Source: Rhodotorula mucilaginosa
Taxonomy: Eukaryota > Basidiomycota > Microbotryomycetes > Sporidiobolales > Sporidiobolaceae
Direction: 5' to 3'
Assembly: GCA_034406715.1 (NCBI GenBank)
Contig: CP137864.1
Location: 1,674,001 to 1,738,000, forward strand
DNA: 64,000 nt
The first letter of the stretch is position 1, and each line of letters begins with the position of its first letter. The notes beneath the pieces were generated by a model that made no database searches, was not told the origin of the DNA, and saw only the letters and a program-made list of their open reading frames with translations. The translations under genes and the position numbers were made by a program. Shown here one piece after another: positions 43,125-54,636 of this stretch.

Positions 43125-45988
43125 TCAGACAGTGAGGACGTCAGGCTCGCCATTCTGCACGCGAATAAGAGAGTGGCGTCAGATCATGGTCACGAGGCGA
43201 GCGATGGAAAGAAAGAACTCACGAAAGGTTGGCGCCAACCGCACGCCCACTCGTCGCTGCCATAGCTGCGGCCCGGCAATGTACTCGCGTTATACCCGAG
43301 GTGACGCTGGAGGAGACGCTCGGTTCCTGCGAGACCACTCTTGCCGTAGCGGTCGCCGAGGATGCCGCGAGGCCGACGAGCGCTTCCGACCGGCGCAAAC
43401 GAAACCGCCGGCGCGCACAGGTCGGCGCACTCGGGGAGCTTGCCTCGGAGGCAATCTTGGATGACGAGGTCGGGCGTGTCGGCGTCTTCGCCTTCGCGCT
43501 TGAGGACGACCTCGCCACGCTCCGCGGCCGCCTCGCGCGATTCGCCGTCGGCGTCTTCGGCGCCGAGCAAGAGAGCGGGAAGTCGGGCGGCGATTTCTCG
43601 ACGAATAGCGAAACCCGATCCGCCCGTCGCGAAAAAGACGCCGCAATGACCCGGAGTGACCGAGCCGTCGCTGGTGATCGCATCCGGCATGAGCTCGTTC
43701 GTACGGACCAGAGCCTGCTGCAATCGATTCCATGTCCGCAACCAACCGCCCATGGACCGGTCTCCGCAGAGCGGAAAGTCGTCTTCGGAGAGAACAACGT
43801 ATGCCGTGTCGAGCGAGGAGGCGTAGGCTAGACCGCGCGCGACGTGCAGACGCTGATCGAGTCGGTTCTTGGCCCGGAAGGCTCGCGGATCCCGTCGCCA
43901 TTCGATGTAGTGCTGCGCTCTGGGGTCGCGCTCAAAGTGCGCCTGTGCGAGATCGTACATTTCGTGCTGATCGAAGTGAGTGTAGACGACCATGCGGAGG
44001 CGGGACGAAGTCGGCCGGGCGGTGTCGATCGTGCTGGTCCTGGGCGCGCAGCTAAAGTTGCCGGGGCACGAGCCGTACACGTCGTTCGCGACGGGGTCCG
44101 GGAACGCGCCGAGCCAACTCTCGATCGAGTGGATGAGGAAGTCGGGGTTTCCAGGTCGGGGTGCGGTCATGAGCAGAACGGTGAGAAGCGTAGGAGAGGT
44201 GGGATGAAGGCGCGAGAATGCCACGTCGGCGTTTGCGTTGAGAGGTGCGGGCGATGCGATTAGGTGGGCGAGGCAAGGAAGGAAGAGCAGGGAGACGACG
44301 CTGACAGTCCAAACCGGATTCGCCCTCGTCTCGGAGGCTCCGCTGCGACCGGACGGCACATTGCTGGTACCGCGACGCCAGATCGCGCAAGCCGCGCCGA
44401 CGACGAGGCCAACGATGGCGCCACAGAGCGGCATCCAGAAGCCGGCTCCGCCCGACCGGAGCGGAACCAAGAAGTTTGCTGCAAGGATGCCAATATCGCA
44501 CGAGGACGGCAATCTCCGCTGGGCGAGAACCAGACCGACGGTGTAGGCAAGTACGATGGGTGCAAGACCTGCAGATACAAAAAGTCATGAGCCGCGTGTA
44601 GGCAAGGATGCGACAAGAGAAAAGGGCGTACCTGCTGCGGGCTCGTGAATCGCACTCGTCGACAACAATCGCGGGAACGCCCAGCCAACCGATCGTCCGA
44701 GCAAATGGCTGAGCAAAGCACGCAAAGACACGATGGTAGTCCAAAGAATCGCGAGTGCGAGCGCTTTGCGCATGAGTGAGCGGAGGTTGCTTGTTCGCTC
44801 GAGCGAACCGAGGAGGTACAGGTTCGCTGCGGCCAAGGCGACGCCAAGAATCGTCGGCTCGGTCAAGAAGGGCGCAAAGATCGCGTTCGCAATCTCGACG
44901 GCGGCTTCGGCGGCGGTTCCCGCGCGACGAAGGTGGACGGCTGAGATGGGAGTGACGAAGGCGAAAGGTGCGAGAGCCGATGCTGAAGAGACCGCGATGG
45001 TCAAGCATGCTGCGGTCGTGGCGAGCGGTGCGCGCACTGCTTCACGCTTCGACTTGACCGTATTGCTAGGACCGCGAGAGGTGAAAGTCGAGTCGCATTC
45101 GAGTCGCGCATTTTGTCGCCTGCTCGACTCGGACGGCGGCAAGGCCTCGCGCGAAGTTTTTCGCCGCGGCAAGGTGTGTCTCCTCGAGAGCAAGAGTGCT
45201 CTCGGCGGTGAGACGCCAAGCAGGAAGTGCCGCTTCTGCGTGAGGCTGATTTGTAGCGCTGCAGATTCGGCATCGCCGCCGTACTCGCTCGGTTCGGGCG
45301 AGGACCGCGAGCTCGGGGTGGAAGGGCTTGTAGGAGAAGAAGCGAGTGACTCGGAGCTAGCAAAGGCGGAATGCTCGCCGTACGAGTACGAGAAAGGGCG
45401 GTCGTCGCCTGCGAGGTCTGGTGAGGGCGGTGCCGTCGTGTCGTCCTCTCCCGGCAAAGCACCCGAATACCGCCGCGCTGCCACTCCTGCTCGCCGCGAC
45501 CACCCTTCGGCGTCGAGGACGGCCTGCACGCGACGCCGCGCGCGAGTCTGGAACGACTGCTCGACGCGGTCTCGCCATCCGGGAGCCTGCCTCGCGGTCC
45601 AACTCGCCTCGTCGCCGCAAATTCCGTCTGCTTCCTCCCCCTGCGAGTCGTCGTACTCGTCCAGAGTCCCGTACGCCGAATCGGTTCCGTAGCCAGAACC
45701 GGCCGTTGTCGTGCTCGCGAGACTGCTGGAGCTCGCGCTGGCTCCGGGAGCGATACCGAGCCGTTGTGCTGCGCCTCGGAGCGGGTGCAGCAAGTCATCG
45801 TCGACCGGGTTTGGCAACCGTACCCTGCTGCGACTCCCCAGCGACGCGGACCGAGGCAGATCTGCACCTCGAGTGATGCTCGCCCGCCTGACCCTGCGCG
45901 GCGAAGGCGCAACGAGATTCGACGTCGACGCGACCGGGCGCCGTGAGCCGGTGGTGTCGACTGTAAGCGCCGGCTGCCATCCCGACAT
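43125..45988 (-). CDS. Multi-pass glycosyltransferase-like protein, fungal PGAP4 (TMEM246)-like
   Basis: Two long frames join through one intron: exon 1 ends HEPAAG, exon 2 begins with LAPIVLAYTVGLVLAQRR. A GTGAGT intron near the end adds NGEPDVLTV. The first 300 residues are disordered and Ser/Arg-rich. Membrane segments follow (ATTAACLTIAVSSASALAPF, TILGVALAAANLYLLG, LALAILWTTIVSLRALL, GAIVGLVVGAACAIW, VWTVSVVSLLFLPCLAHLI). The lumenal catalytic part begins LTVLLMTAPRPGNPDFL and holds VVYTHFDQHEMYDLA, TAYVVLSEDDFPLCG (an acidic EDD motif) and GHCGVFFATGGSGFAIRRE. This order matches fungal proteins related to PGAP4, a Golgi enzyme that adds a sugar to GPI anchors. The donor and acceptor of this copy are unknown. 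Confidence 0.7.
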
Positions 45989-46738
45989 CGTTATCGGTGC
46001 GCAGTGTGGCCCACTCCCCTCGGCGCCGGCGCCGAGCGAGGTCGGCGAACGTCGAGGAAGCCTGGCGGGTTGAGCGAGCGCTCCACAAACGGCCGGGCGT
46101 CCGGCGGTGCGTGCACGGAGGGTCCTTGTGGCGTCGGCGATGATCGCGCACAGTCCACAGGAAAGAGCAATCGAATGCCTCTTCTCCGAGGAGAGCGCAC
46201 AGCACGAGCACGGGGTCGGGAGAGCGCTCTAGAGCCCGTTTGAGAAGGTGAAAAATTGCTCTTTCTTGCGCCGTTTTATATTGTACCGTTGCGTCTGCAG
46301 CAGTGTAACTTACTGATTTCATTGCTATACTTCCTCGAGACTCCGCTCTTCCATGCATAGACCATCAGCGTTGCGGTCTGTAAGCTGCGAGGCGTCACCG
46401 AAATTTTTCCCCCAATTTTACCCCTCGCGGGATGCGCGGGCGGGTGGCGTGGCCGACTTCGGACGCCGCGGAGTTTCCGGAGCTTCAGCTCCTGTGCCCG
46501 CGCATACTTGGCTCGCTCATCGCAGTACCGCATGCTTGGCATATCCTTGACCCGAAACTCTGAGCGGGTCATGAGCGAGGTTCGGCCTGGCGAGAGATCG
46601 TTCGGATGAGGGGAGGTGCGAGCCAAGGCCTTGTGCGCGTCATCGCTCTGGCGCTTCCGAGAGGTTCTCGCTCCCTGTCCCTCTCTCTCTCCCAGCTCTC
46701 CCGCACACCAAATCACCAACAGAACACTCGCAGAAACA
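45989..46738. promoter_or_regulatory. Divergent promoter region, PGAP4-like (-) / RTC3-like (+)
   Basis: 750 bases; no supported gene. A CT-rich run (CCCTCTCTCTCTCCC, about 46678-46692) lies 50 bases before the RTC3-like start and could be a fungal pyrimidine-rich core promoter element. Confidence 0.45.
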
Positions 46739-47574
46739 ATGAGTGAGTCGTACAGTCGCCCGTCTCATGAGCGTCCCGCTGATTTCTACCTTGTCCCCCC
46801 GCGCAGAGTCGTTCCACAAGGTCAGCAGGCGGTCGTGTCCCCGCTCACGCCATCTTGGCCCAACTGACGACGAGCTCCCGCCAGGCCGTCTACAAGCCCG
46901 ACTCGATGTCGACCGACGAGTACATCGTCATCGTTGGAGACGTCGCCGGTAAGCTCTCGCTTCGCTGGGCCGCACGCCGTCATCACTCGGTCGTGTGCCC
47001 CGCTTTTCCTGAAACGTCTCAATGGACTGACCCAGGGTTTCTTGCACGGCCTGTACAGCTGCTGAGAAGTGGAAGGGTGGAGGTGAGTGCTTCCGCCCTA
47101 CGCGTGCACGCGCCAACTCTTCGAGCGAGAAAAGAAAAACTGACCCTTCCTTCCCGCAGACCGGTACGCCCGCTGTGACCCCACTCCCACCGACTTGACT
47201 GCGTACTGACTCTGCGCCGCGTGTCTACTCAGCTCGATCCCGCTTGTCAACGTCGTCGACAGCTTCGACGTTTTCCACACCGGCCAGGGTTCGCAGGGTC
47301 TCCTTGCCCGCCCGAGCAAGCAGGACCTCGACACCATTTTCGGCACTACCAACGAGGACGCAATCGTTGAGCAGATCCTCACCAAGGGAACCATCAAGAC
47401 GTCCGAGATGCCGCATGGGTGGACTTCGAGGAACGACCAGAAGTGCGTTTGATTCCTTGCACACTCGCTCCGAGGCTTTGAGACTGACGGACCTCTCGCG
47501 CGGCGCGCCTACGCAGGTCTGGCGGCTACCAGGTCTCGACCGGCGCAGCCAGCCTCGGCCACGGTGGTCGGTAA
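46739..47574 (+). CDS. RTC3-like small protein with SBDS N-terminal domain
   Basis: Seven coding exons give 125 residues: 46739-46742 (ATGA), 46807-46820, 46885-46948, 47059-47082, 47160-47163, 47233-47442 and 47517-47574, total 378 nt. The product reads MKSFHKAVYKPDSMSTDEYI, VIVGDVAAAEKWKGGDRSIP, then LVNVVDSFDVFHTGQGSQGL, SKQDLDTIFGTTNEDAIVEQ and ILTKGTIK. This is the SBDS-like domain of yeast Rtc3/YHR087W, a stress-linked RNA-related protein that stands alone, without the other SBDS domains. The 4-nt exon is inferred: two perfect acceptors (each with CTGAC branch and pyrimidine tract) flank it, and it gives GDRSIPLV. An alternative without it uses a GTGCTT donor after GGGD. The tail is Gly-rich (SGGYQVSTGAASLGHGGR). 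Confidence 0.84.
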
Positions 47575-48219
47575 CGGCTTCCGCATTTCTTGTTTCATAC
47601 CCAACGCAATCCCGTTCACGAGCATGGATCCGGAAAATCCTTTAAAGCAGTAGTAACCCGTACAAAGATCCGAAATTCCAGCATTGCCTGCGTACAGTAC
47701 TCCTTATGCAGGCGACAGCGGGGGAAGAAAAAGTTTGCAAAGAGTCTCGTCAAAATGAAGTGCTGCTGCGGGCGATCGCTCGATTCGCCTGCGTTCTTCT
47801 GCGCGGCGCCCTTGAGCTCCCCTGCCTTGCTGTACACTCGGAGCCGTAAAGGCGTCGCAGGATTCCGGCTCTTGGATCCGGTGAACGGTCGAAAGCCGCT
47901 GTCAGTGGCTCTATTCTGGGCTGCCCGCAGCAGAGCGCCGTCTCCGGTGATCGCCAAGTTCTCCTCTGCAGCCAGGGGTCGCGACATTGTACACATCAAT
48001 CGCCAGCTCGTGTCGGTTCTCCGGACTCGCTCGGGGCTCAAGGTTCTCCCTCGATAGCTGCGGACCTGCTCGTGCTCGCGCGTACAAGCCCTCCGACTCA
48101 GGCGACGGTGCCATGCTTGCTTGACAAATCTCGCAAGAAGAAGTCAGTCTGGCTGAGGTCCGCCTAAAACTCGAACGCGAACGTTGACACTCGAGTGGAC
48201 GGCAACAGGCTTCCAAACG
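47575..48219. other. Intergenic between two plus-strand genes
   Basis: 645 bases with no convincing ORF or RNA gene. Includes the 3' flank of the RTC3-like gene and upstream sequence of the next one. Confidence 0.35.
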
Positions 48220-50228
48220 ATGTCGCTGTCTCGCTCCGTTTCGCCTCCGAGGCCGGCGCGGAATCCGCTCCGATTGCCACCCAACAACAACATCAACAAC
48301 AACAGCAACGTCGTGTCGCACGGTCGCGGGATCCTCGGGCGCAAGAACTCGGGCTCGTGCAAGTCCTCAAGCACACGCTCCATCGCGACGGGTCTAGTCG
48401 CCTCCGTCGCGAGTTGGCAGGCCGAAAGTCGTACGACGCTATCGGTACGTCTGCCGAGCCTTTTCTTCGCCCCGGGCCAGGGCCGCGCTTCTCTGACATG
48501 GTCATTCTCCGTAGGGGGACACATCGTTCGATCAGCTGCTCCTCTCGGACGCGACCATCAAGCTGTCTTTCACGCCCGACACGCTGCGGGATCCTGCAGT
48601 GCGTGACTGTCCACCAAACGCTCGGAAGTACCGACTCGTTACTAAGTCTCCCGTCTTTGGCATAGCCTGTCACACCTTCGATTTCCAACGAATCGAACAC
48701 GTCGAATTCGCCGAGTCCGAAGCGTGTGAAGCCGCGCTTGCCCCGCCCGCGCGGTCCTCTCGTGGCGATTCGAGACGAAACGACCGAGGAGAGCGACGTC
48801 AGTACGGCCGACGAGTCCAAGGCAGCGTTGATCGAAGTGATCAACTCTGTACCGCCCTGGTTAGCGACTCCGAATGACACTTCTGAACCGGCAGCGATCC
48901 CTCGTCCAGGATCGCGGCAGGTTGGTGCTGCCGGGACGCGAAAACGAAACCAACCCTCGAACCGTGTATCTCGTTCACGACATTCACGACAGATCTTGCT
49001 CGAGGCGAAGGAGGGCGCGCGAGATCTCGCCAGCGAGCGTACGTAAAAAACGAGTTTCTCATCCTCCGAGTCGCCCCTCTCGCACGATGCTGAACCGATG
49101 CGTGCCTCGTGCGCAGGTCAAATCAATCGAGACCTCGTGGACTTTTTCGCCACTGCGCCGCCTCCCATCTCGACGAGCACCAACGCCCGCGACGGCTCTG
49201 CTCCCTCGCTACCGCATGAGGAGTCGAAATCTGTTCCGACTCTGCAAAAGCTTGTCGCACGGGTCACAGCCTCTTCGACGAAAGCCGACAAGCGCCTCAC
49301 GCCGTCGAGCAATGCATCCCGCGCATCGAAGGGTCCCGTTTCGAACGGCGGTGAAGCGGGGAATCTTCCCTCGCATTCGCCGACCGCAGCTTTCCTGCCG
49401 ACCTCGTACGACAGGCATTCACTCTCGACGCATCGTTCGAACTTTGATGACGAGCCGTATCGAAGAATAGAGAGCGGCTTCATCCTGCCAGCAGGACTGA
49501 TCGAACCGTATGCGCCGGGAACGGCCTTGCCCGAGGAGCGATCGATACGAGCATCGTCGCGACCTCGCACCGGTGACCGTCGCGGTTCGGCTCTCTCGAT
49601 CCTCCGTCCGAGCAGCAGCTATGGTCGTTCGGAACCGGTAGAGAACAGGGACTCGGGGACATACGGTGACGGCGGATCTGCAGCGGGGGCGACTTCGTCG
49701 CCGACGTCGACCTTTCAAACTGCGCCGCATTCACCTCGCTCCAGCCAGCGTAGTCGCTCTGCGTCCACCTCATCCCTCATGTCCTCGTCGACTTTCCCCT
49801 CACCGCCTCATACACGATCGCCGAGAACGCAAGCCGTGCTCATTCCCCCGGTCGCCGTCGGGTCAGCTTTGGCAGTCGAGTCGTCAGCAGCCCCCGTCAC
49901 TTTCCAACATCGCCATCGCGCGCGGGAATCCGTCTCGAGCAGCGGGAGCGAACGAGGGAAGCAGTTGGAAGTCGACACCGGCAGGGCCTCCGCACGCACG
50001 ACGGTTTCGTCGACACCGCCATCTTCGACGGAAACCATGCAAACGGCCGGTCTCCTTTCTCCGGCCCTGTTGTTACAACTGCGCTCGTCAATGATGAGCG
50101 CCAAGACTCGCGACGACTGTATAGTACTCATCGACGAGGCACTCCGAAAGGCTGCTCCCAGCAGCGGCGCTTCTCTCGCACACGTTGCCGAGCATCTCTT
50201 CGACACCGCCGAGCGCGGTCAACGCTGA
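48220..50228 (+). CDS. Unknown Ser/Thr-rich, mostly disordered protein
   Basis: Four exons (48220-48444, 48515-48598, 48666-49038, 49117-50228) total 1794 nt, 597 residues, with matching phases. I do not recognise a family. Two short segments look conserved and possibly structured: exon 2, GDTSFDQLLLSDATIKLSFT, and the C-terminus LLQLRSSMMSAKTRDDCIVL then IDEALRKAAP. The latter is a helical pair that could bind a partner. Other segments are Ser/Pro/Arg-rich with many potential phosphorylation sites (SPRSSQRSRSASTSSLMSSS). A patch QINRDLVDFFATAPPP spans the third junction. The early Asn run (PPNNNINNN) and basic tail of exon 3 are low complexity. A scaffold or cell-cycle/cytokinesis substrate is possible but unsupported. 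Confidence 0.66.
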
Positions 50229-50332
50229 GGCGTTTTCTCCTCTCTTTCATGACCTGAACGTATCTGCGTATGAAGTTGTTGCCATTCCTACGTAAATCTT
50301 TTGAAATCTATGAGTGCTACACTGCGTGCGGT

Positions 50333-53300
50333 TCATCTGCGAAGTTGGCCTGGGTATCGGAACGGTTCGGGTGCGAGAGAAGGCAAGGTATAGACGTCCA
50401 GCGGACATTCGTGCTGCGGCATGACAGGATACGGATACATTTGCGGGTGATCAGGAGGATGGAGATAGTGACCGGACGTGAGATCCGCAGGGAAGTGGGA
50501 AAGCGCCGGGTCGGGTATCGACGGAAGGCACGGGCTCGAGACGGTGCTGTCCGGATCGGGGGCAGTGGTGACCTTGCGGCCACGCTTGCGCGGGGCGTTC
50601 TCTGGTGGCGGACCTCCGAGGTCGTCCTCGGACTCGAGGCGTATGACAAAAACCGACATAGAGGCCACGTCTGCGCAGTGATGATGCTTTCCGCAAGATC
50701 AGCAAGCTTGAATAATGCCATGCAAATGTGTTTGTAACATCGAGAACCGGAAATGATGCTCACACTTCGGCGGCAGCCATATCGACTTCTCCGGCGGGAA
50801 GTGAGCGAGATTGAGCTCGGGGTCGCGTTTCGCAAGCTCTTCGAGCGGTTCGTGCCCGCGGCGCACTAGCGATGCGTTACCTCGACTGCCGACGCGGAAA
50901 GGAGAGAGGCAGTATGTGTACCGAAGTGGCGGTAGCGGCGACAAGGGAGGCTCGGCGAGAACTCTTTGTTGCGAAATTGCTCGGAGATCCGCTTTCGCCC
51001 GCTTCGTGGTCGTCTCGCCCATCATAGTCGCGGCATCAAAAGCCTGCCCGTTCGTGGGCCACGGCATGGCGACACACCACTGCGGATCGAGGAGAAGAAG
51101 TCAGTCCGTGCTGGGCGGCCTCGCTTTCGCAGGCGACGCACGCAAAGAGTTCCGTCGTTAAACTGTATGAGGATGCCGAGTAAGCGCGATTCCTTCCACA
51201 ACCAGATGGTGATGCGCAAACTCACGTCTGCCTGCGCGATCACGAAACCCCATGGAACCTTGACCGCTTCCCGCGACTCGTTCCTCTGCTTGTCACTTCG
51301 CTTCCGGTGCCGCTTCCTCGGAGTCGAGTACATCATGGTCAAGTAGCGGCGGATGTTCGACTCGGGAGGGGGTTGCTGAGCGCGAGGAGCAAGTAACCGG
51401 TGTCAGTGATTTCCGAGGGGAGAGAGGAAATGAACCGTACAGTTTGCAACAAGGCGCTGAACAAGTTCCAGTGGTCGATGGTCACTCGTTCGGCCTCAGC
51501 ATATGAGCGCGCAAGGCCATCGCCGTCGATTAAGTACTCGGGACGGGCTATGACAGCCAGGCGCGTGTTGAAGTAAATCGCCCGACACTGACGCTCGAGG
51601 TTTTCGAGCTCATCTGCAGGGATCAAGGCCACAGGCAGGACATTGCTGATGGAAAGTAGTCAGTGCACCATTGACCATCGCAGACAACTCTTTGACGTAC
51701 ATGGAAACTTCGCCAAGCGCTGGATTTCGGGCGTGAGAGAGTCGACATGTCTTGCGCCCGTCCGGGAACAGCTCTGTCACCGCGCGTGAAGCAGGTTGGC
51801 GATCAGTCAAAGAGACGGGCGGTGCTCCATCGGGAAACGCTCACCTTTGCTGCGCCACCGTCCGGGGGTCAGACGTCCTCCGCCGCCGCCGCAGTCGGAG
51901 CAGCACTGGAAGAGCGCGTCACACCGGGCGCAGACGACTTCCACCGTGAACAGCGACTCGCCAGGGTGCTCGACCGTGCACCGTACCGTTCCGACTCCGC
52001 ATATATAGCCGCAAACGTCGCCTGAGAGGATACGCTGTCAGTCAGAGGGAAACTTCAGCCTCTTCGAAAACGATACTCACACTTGAGGAGTTCATTCTTC
52101 CACCGTTCCGGAACTCGCGACTCGCTGGCCAGCAGGAGGTCTTGCCACTCGGTGCCCTCGAGTGACTCCGAAACCGGGCTGCCGCTTCCCGATCCGTTCG
52201 CTTCGGACTTGGGATTGGATGCCGACTCGGTCATGCCAATCTTTGCGAGGCGGTCGATTGCGGCGCTCAGGGTCGCCTCGTAGCCCGGTCCGCTCTGACT
52301 GTAACTTTGATCTCCGGCGCGAAAGACGCCCTTCTGCCCGGCGAGCCCCAGGCAAGCAACGCAGGCGGCCTGATGTTCGGTTTCGTTCGAGCTTAGGGTG
52401 ACGACTTCATTCGGCTCGGCTCCATTCTCGAGCGCTGCCACCACGGCATCTGGAATAGCTCGTAAGACGAGGCGAGCGAGCACTGCGCTGCAGCCGTTCC
52501 TCTGGCAGGAGGCGACGACCTCGACAGATGCGACGCGTTTCTGCGAAGTCGAGTTGACCCGGCCAGATTCGACGAGAACCCGACGATCTCCTCGGATGGC
52601 AGCGGTTCGGTTGGTCGAGCGCGAAGAGAGCGAGTTTGTGCGTGATGCAGGCTCACTCGCGCTCTTACTTCCGGCTCGCGACGTCGTGGCAATGGGCAGA
52701 AGCGGCTCCGACTGAAGAGCCCGACGAAGTGCCGCGAGGGCTAGAACGGACGCCTCGTCCTCGCCTGCGCAAAGAATAGTCAGGATGCCAGGTCGTTATA
52801 TAGTGTGTGCGCAAAGTACGTACCCGCAGAAGTCTTGGCAAAGGATGCTTCATTTTGCCGCGTTGCCAGCGGGGATGAACCAAGAGGCGGTTGCGAGACA
52901 TGAGCAAAGGGCGGAAAGAGGTGGTTTTGAAGGCGCGACATCGATGAGTTGGGTCGTTCCGAGACTTGCCTTCTCGAGCTTGGCTCCGAGGATCCGATGG
53001 AGGCGGCGGGATCTGGCAGAGAGAGATCCGAAGATACGGCGTCGGAATGCGGAACAGCGACATGATCCGCCGGGGTCTGCGGACGCCGCCAATCGACAGT
53101 AGGCAAATCGCTGTAGATTGCCTCCCGCTGTTCAGCACCTCCGGGACCTTGAGGGCCGAGGGAAGCCGCTTGGCGTTGAGGGACTTCCGGAAGCCGATCG
53201 TTCGTCCCCTCTGCCGGCGCGCGTTGCGGCCAGATCGGGACGTCGGGATCAAAGAACCGCAGACTTGGCGCAAGCGGAGCCGACGCCTGCTGCAGCGGCG

Positions 53301-53871
53301 GGTGGTGGACGTGCGTGTACGCGTTCGAGCTCGCCGTAGCTGTACCGGTCTCGAACTGGTGATAACGACGTTTCCCCGATGACGGGCGCCCCGCAGCTTC
53401 CAGCGCGTCCAGCTGAGTCGTGGCGCGGAGTAAATCTTGAGGCCTGCTGGGACCTGCCTCCGGCTCGTGCGGGGCGAAACGGGGGCGTTCGGCGGATCTG
53501 ACAGCTGACAGCTCGCCTGGCAAGCCAGCGATTGGAAGTCCGGCTTGTCGCGCTATCGACGGCTGCTGTATCGACGGCTGATGTGCCGAGTAAGGGTTGT
53601 ACAACTCGGCGTGGAAGGGGAAGTCGTCGTAGCTGAGAACGGGAACCTGCTCCAGCCGAGGCTGCGGATTCGGCGGCGGTGCGTACGCCGTATCGTCGCG
53701 GGTCGCCAACCCTCCGCCGTTAAGCGTCGGGTGAGCGAAACGCATATTCGCAGTATCGGCGGCTGGCATTTCCGGCCAGCACTGCTGCAGAACCAGGTGC
53801 AGGTCATCGTCAGTCCAAATGCTCGAGTACGCGCTCCGCATTCTTGAGGGCGACGCACCGGACCAGTCCAT
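50333..53871 (-). CDS. Large cysteine-rich unknown protein with several candidate zinc sites
   Basis: I join all minus-strand coding segments between 53871 and 50333 into one gene because the junction phases agree. The N-terminus (MDWSGASPSRMRSAYSSIWT, DDDLHLVLQQCWPEMP) may be a short helical domain, followed by about 300 disordered residues. A cysteine-rich middle follows: CQRNGCSAVLARLVLRAIP, HQAACVACLGLAGQKGVFRA, WKNELLKCDVCGYICGVGTV, RCTVEHPGESLFTVEVVCAR and CDALFQCCSDCGG. After it come GRKTCRLSHARNPALGEVSM, ALIPADELENLERQCRAIYF, NTRLAVIARPEYLIDGDGLA, YLTMMYSTPRKRHRKRSDKQ, VPWGFVIAQ and QWCVAMPWPTNGQAFDAATM. The C-terminus has PRKRGRKV, an AT-hook-like patch. The cysteine spacing suggests zinc binding; chromatin or DNA association is inference. 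I know no named family; splice sites inside are approximate. Confidence 0.6.
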
Positions 53872-54636
53872 GTTCCCGTGGACCCTCGCACCTGCGCCGC
53901 ATGCCGCTCGTGCTCGGTGTCGAATCCTGTGCAATTCGGTGGCAGCGGCACGAGAGGACCTGCGACCCAGCCGGTGCCGGGATGAAACTCCCACAGCGGC
54001 TCCATCCTGCGACCCGAGAGTCACACACCCGTCTTGCTCCAGATTGAGCGGCCGAGTAAGAGAGAAGTGCGGTTCAAGTCGCGCGCAGATTCCACAGCTT
54101 CAGAATGCGGGATGCAAGCAGAACCTCTTCAAGTTTTCCGGTCTGTAAGCGTAAGCAGCAGCTCGGAGCTTGGCGGCCGTCGGCTCCCCTCGCTTGCCGA
54201 GGGCCTCCGAGCCGAGTTAAATGTCGATCACGCGCATCACTCACCGTTAAAGTTAAATTTGTCCGTCTCGCCCGTTCGAGTACTGCAAGCTTACTGTAAG
54301 GCATGAAATCCCTCCCTGCATATGTCGCAATCTTGCAAGCTATTGAACGGCTATAGTAGTAACCCTGATTGTCCTTGCACACGGACTCGGCTCGAAGGAG
54401 CATGTCTGAAGCAGGTCAAATCGATCGCGCGCCGCGCGCGGCGGAAGCAAGCTCGGACCGGATGTACCACGGATGAAGCTGCGCTGCCGTAGCTTTTCAG
54501 TTGGGCACGATGTTGGGCGACGCGCTCCAACAAGCTGTCGTTCGGAGGCAAGCTCGTCGTACTGCAACTCGTGAGCGCGAGAAAGCATCTCTTCCGAAAA
54601 GCTGGACCGGCCGGCGGAAGCAACATGTTCTGCAGG
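53872..54636. other. Intergenic between two minus-strand genes
   Basis: 765 bases. The minus-strand frame of the cysteine-rich gene extends to 54024 without a stop, so a longer N-terminus is possible. Otherwise no supported feature; a short AT-rich area lies at 54220-54260. Confidence 0.4.
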
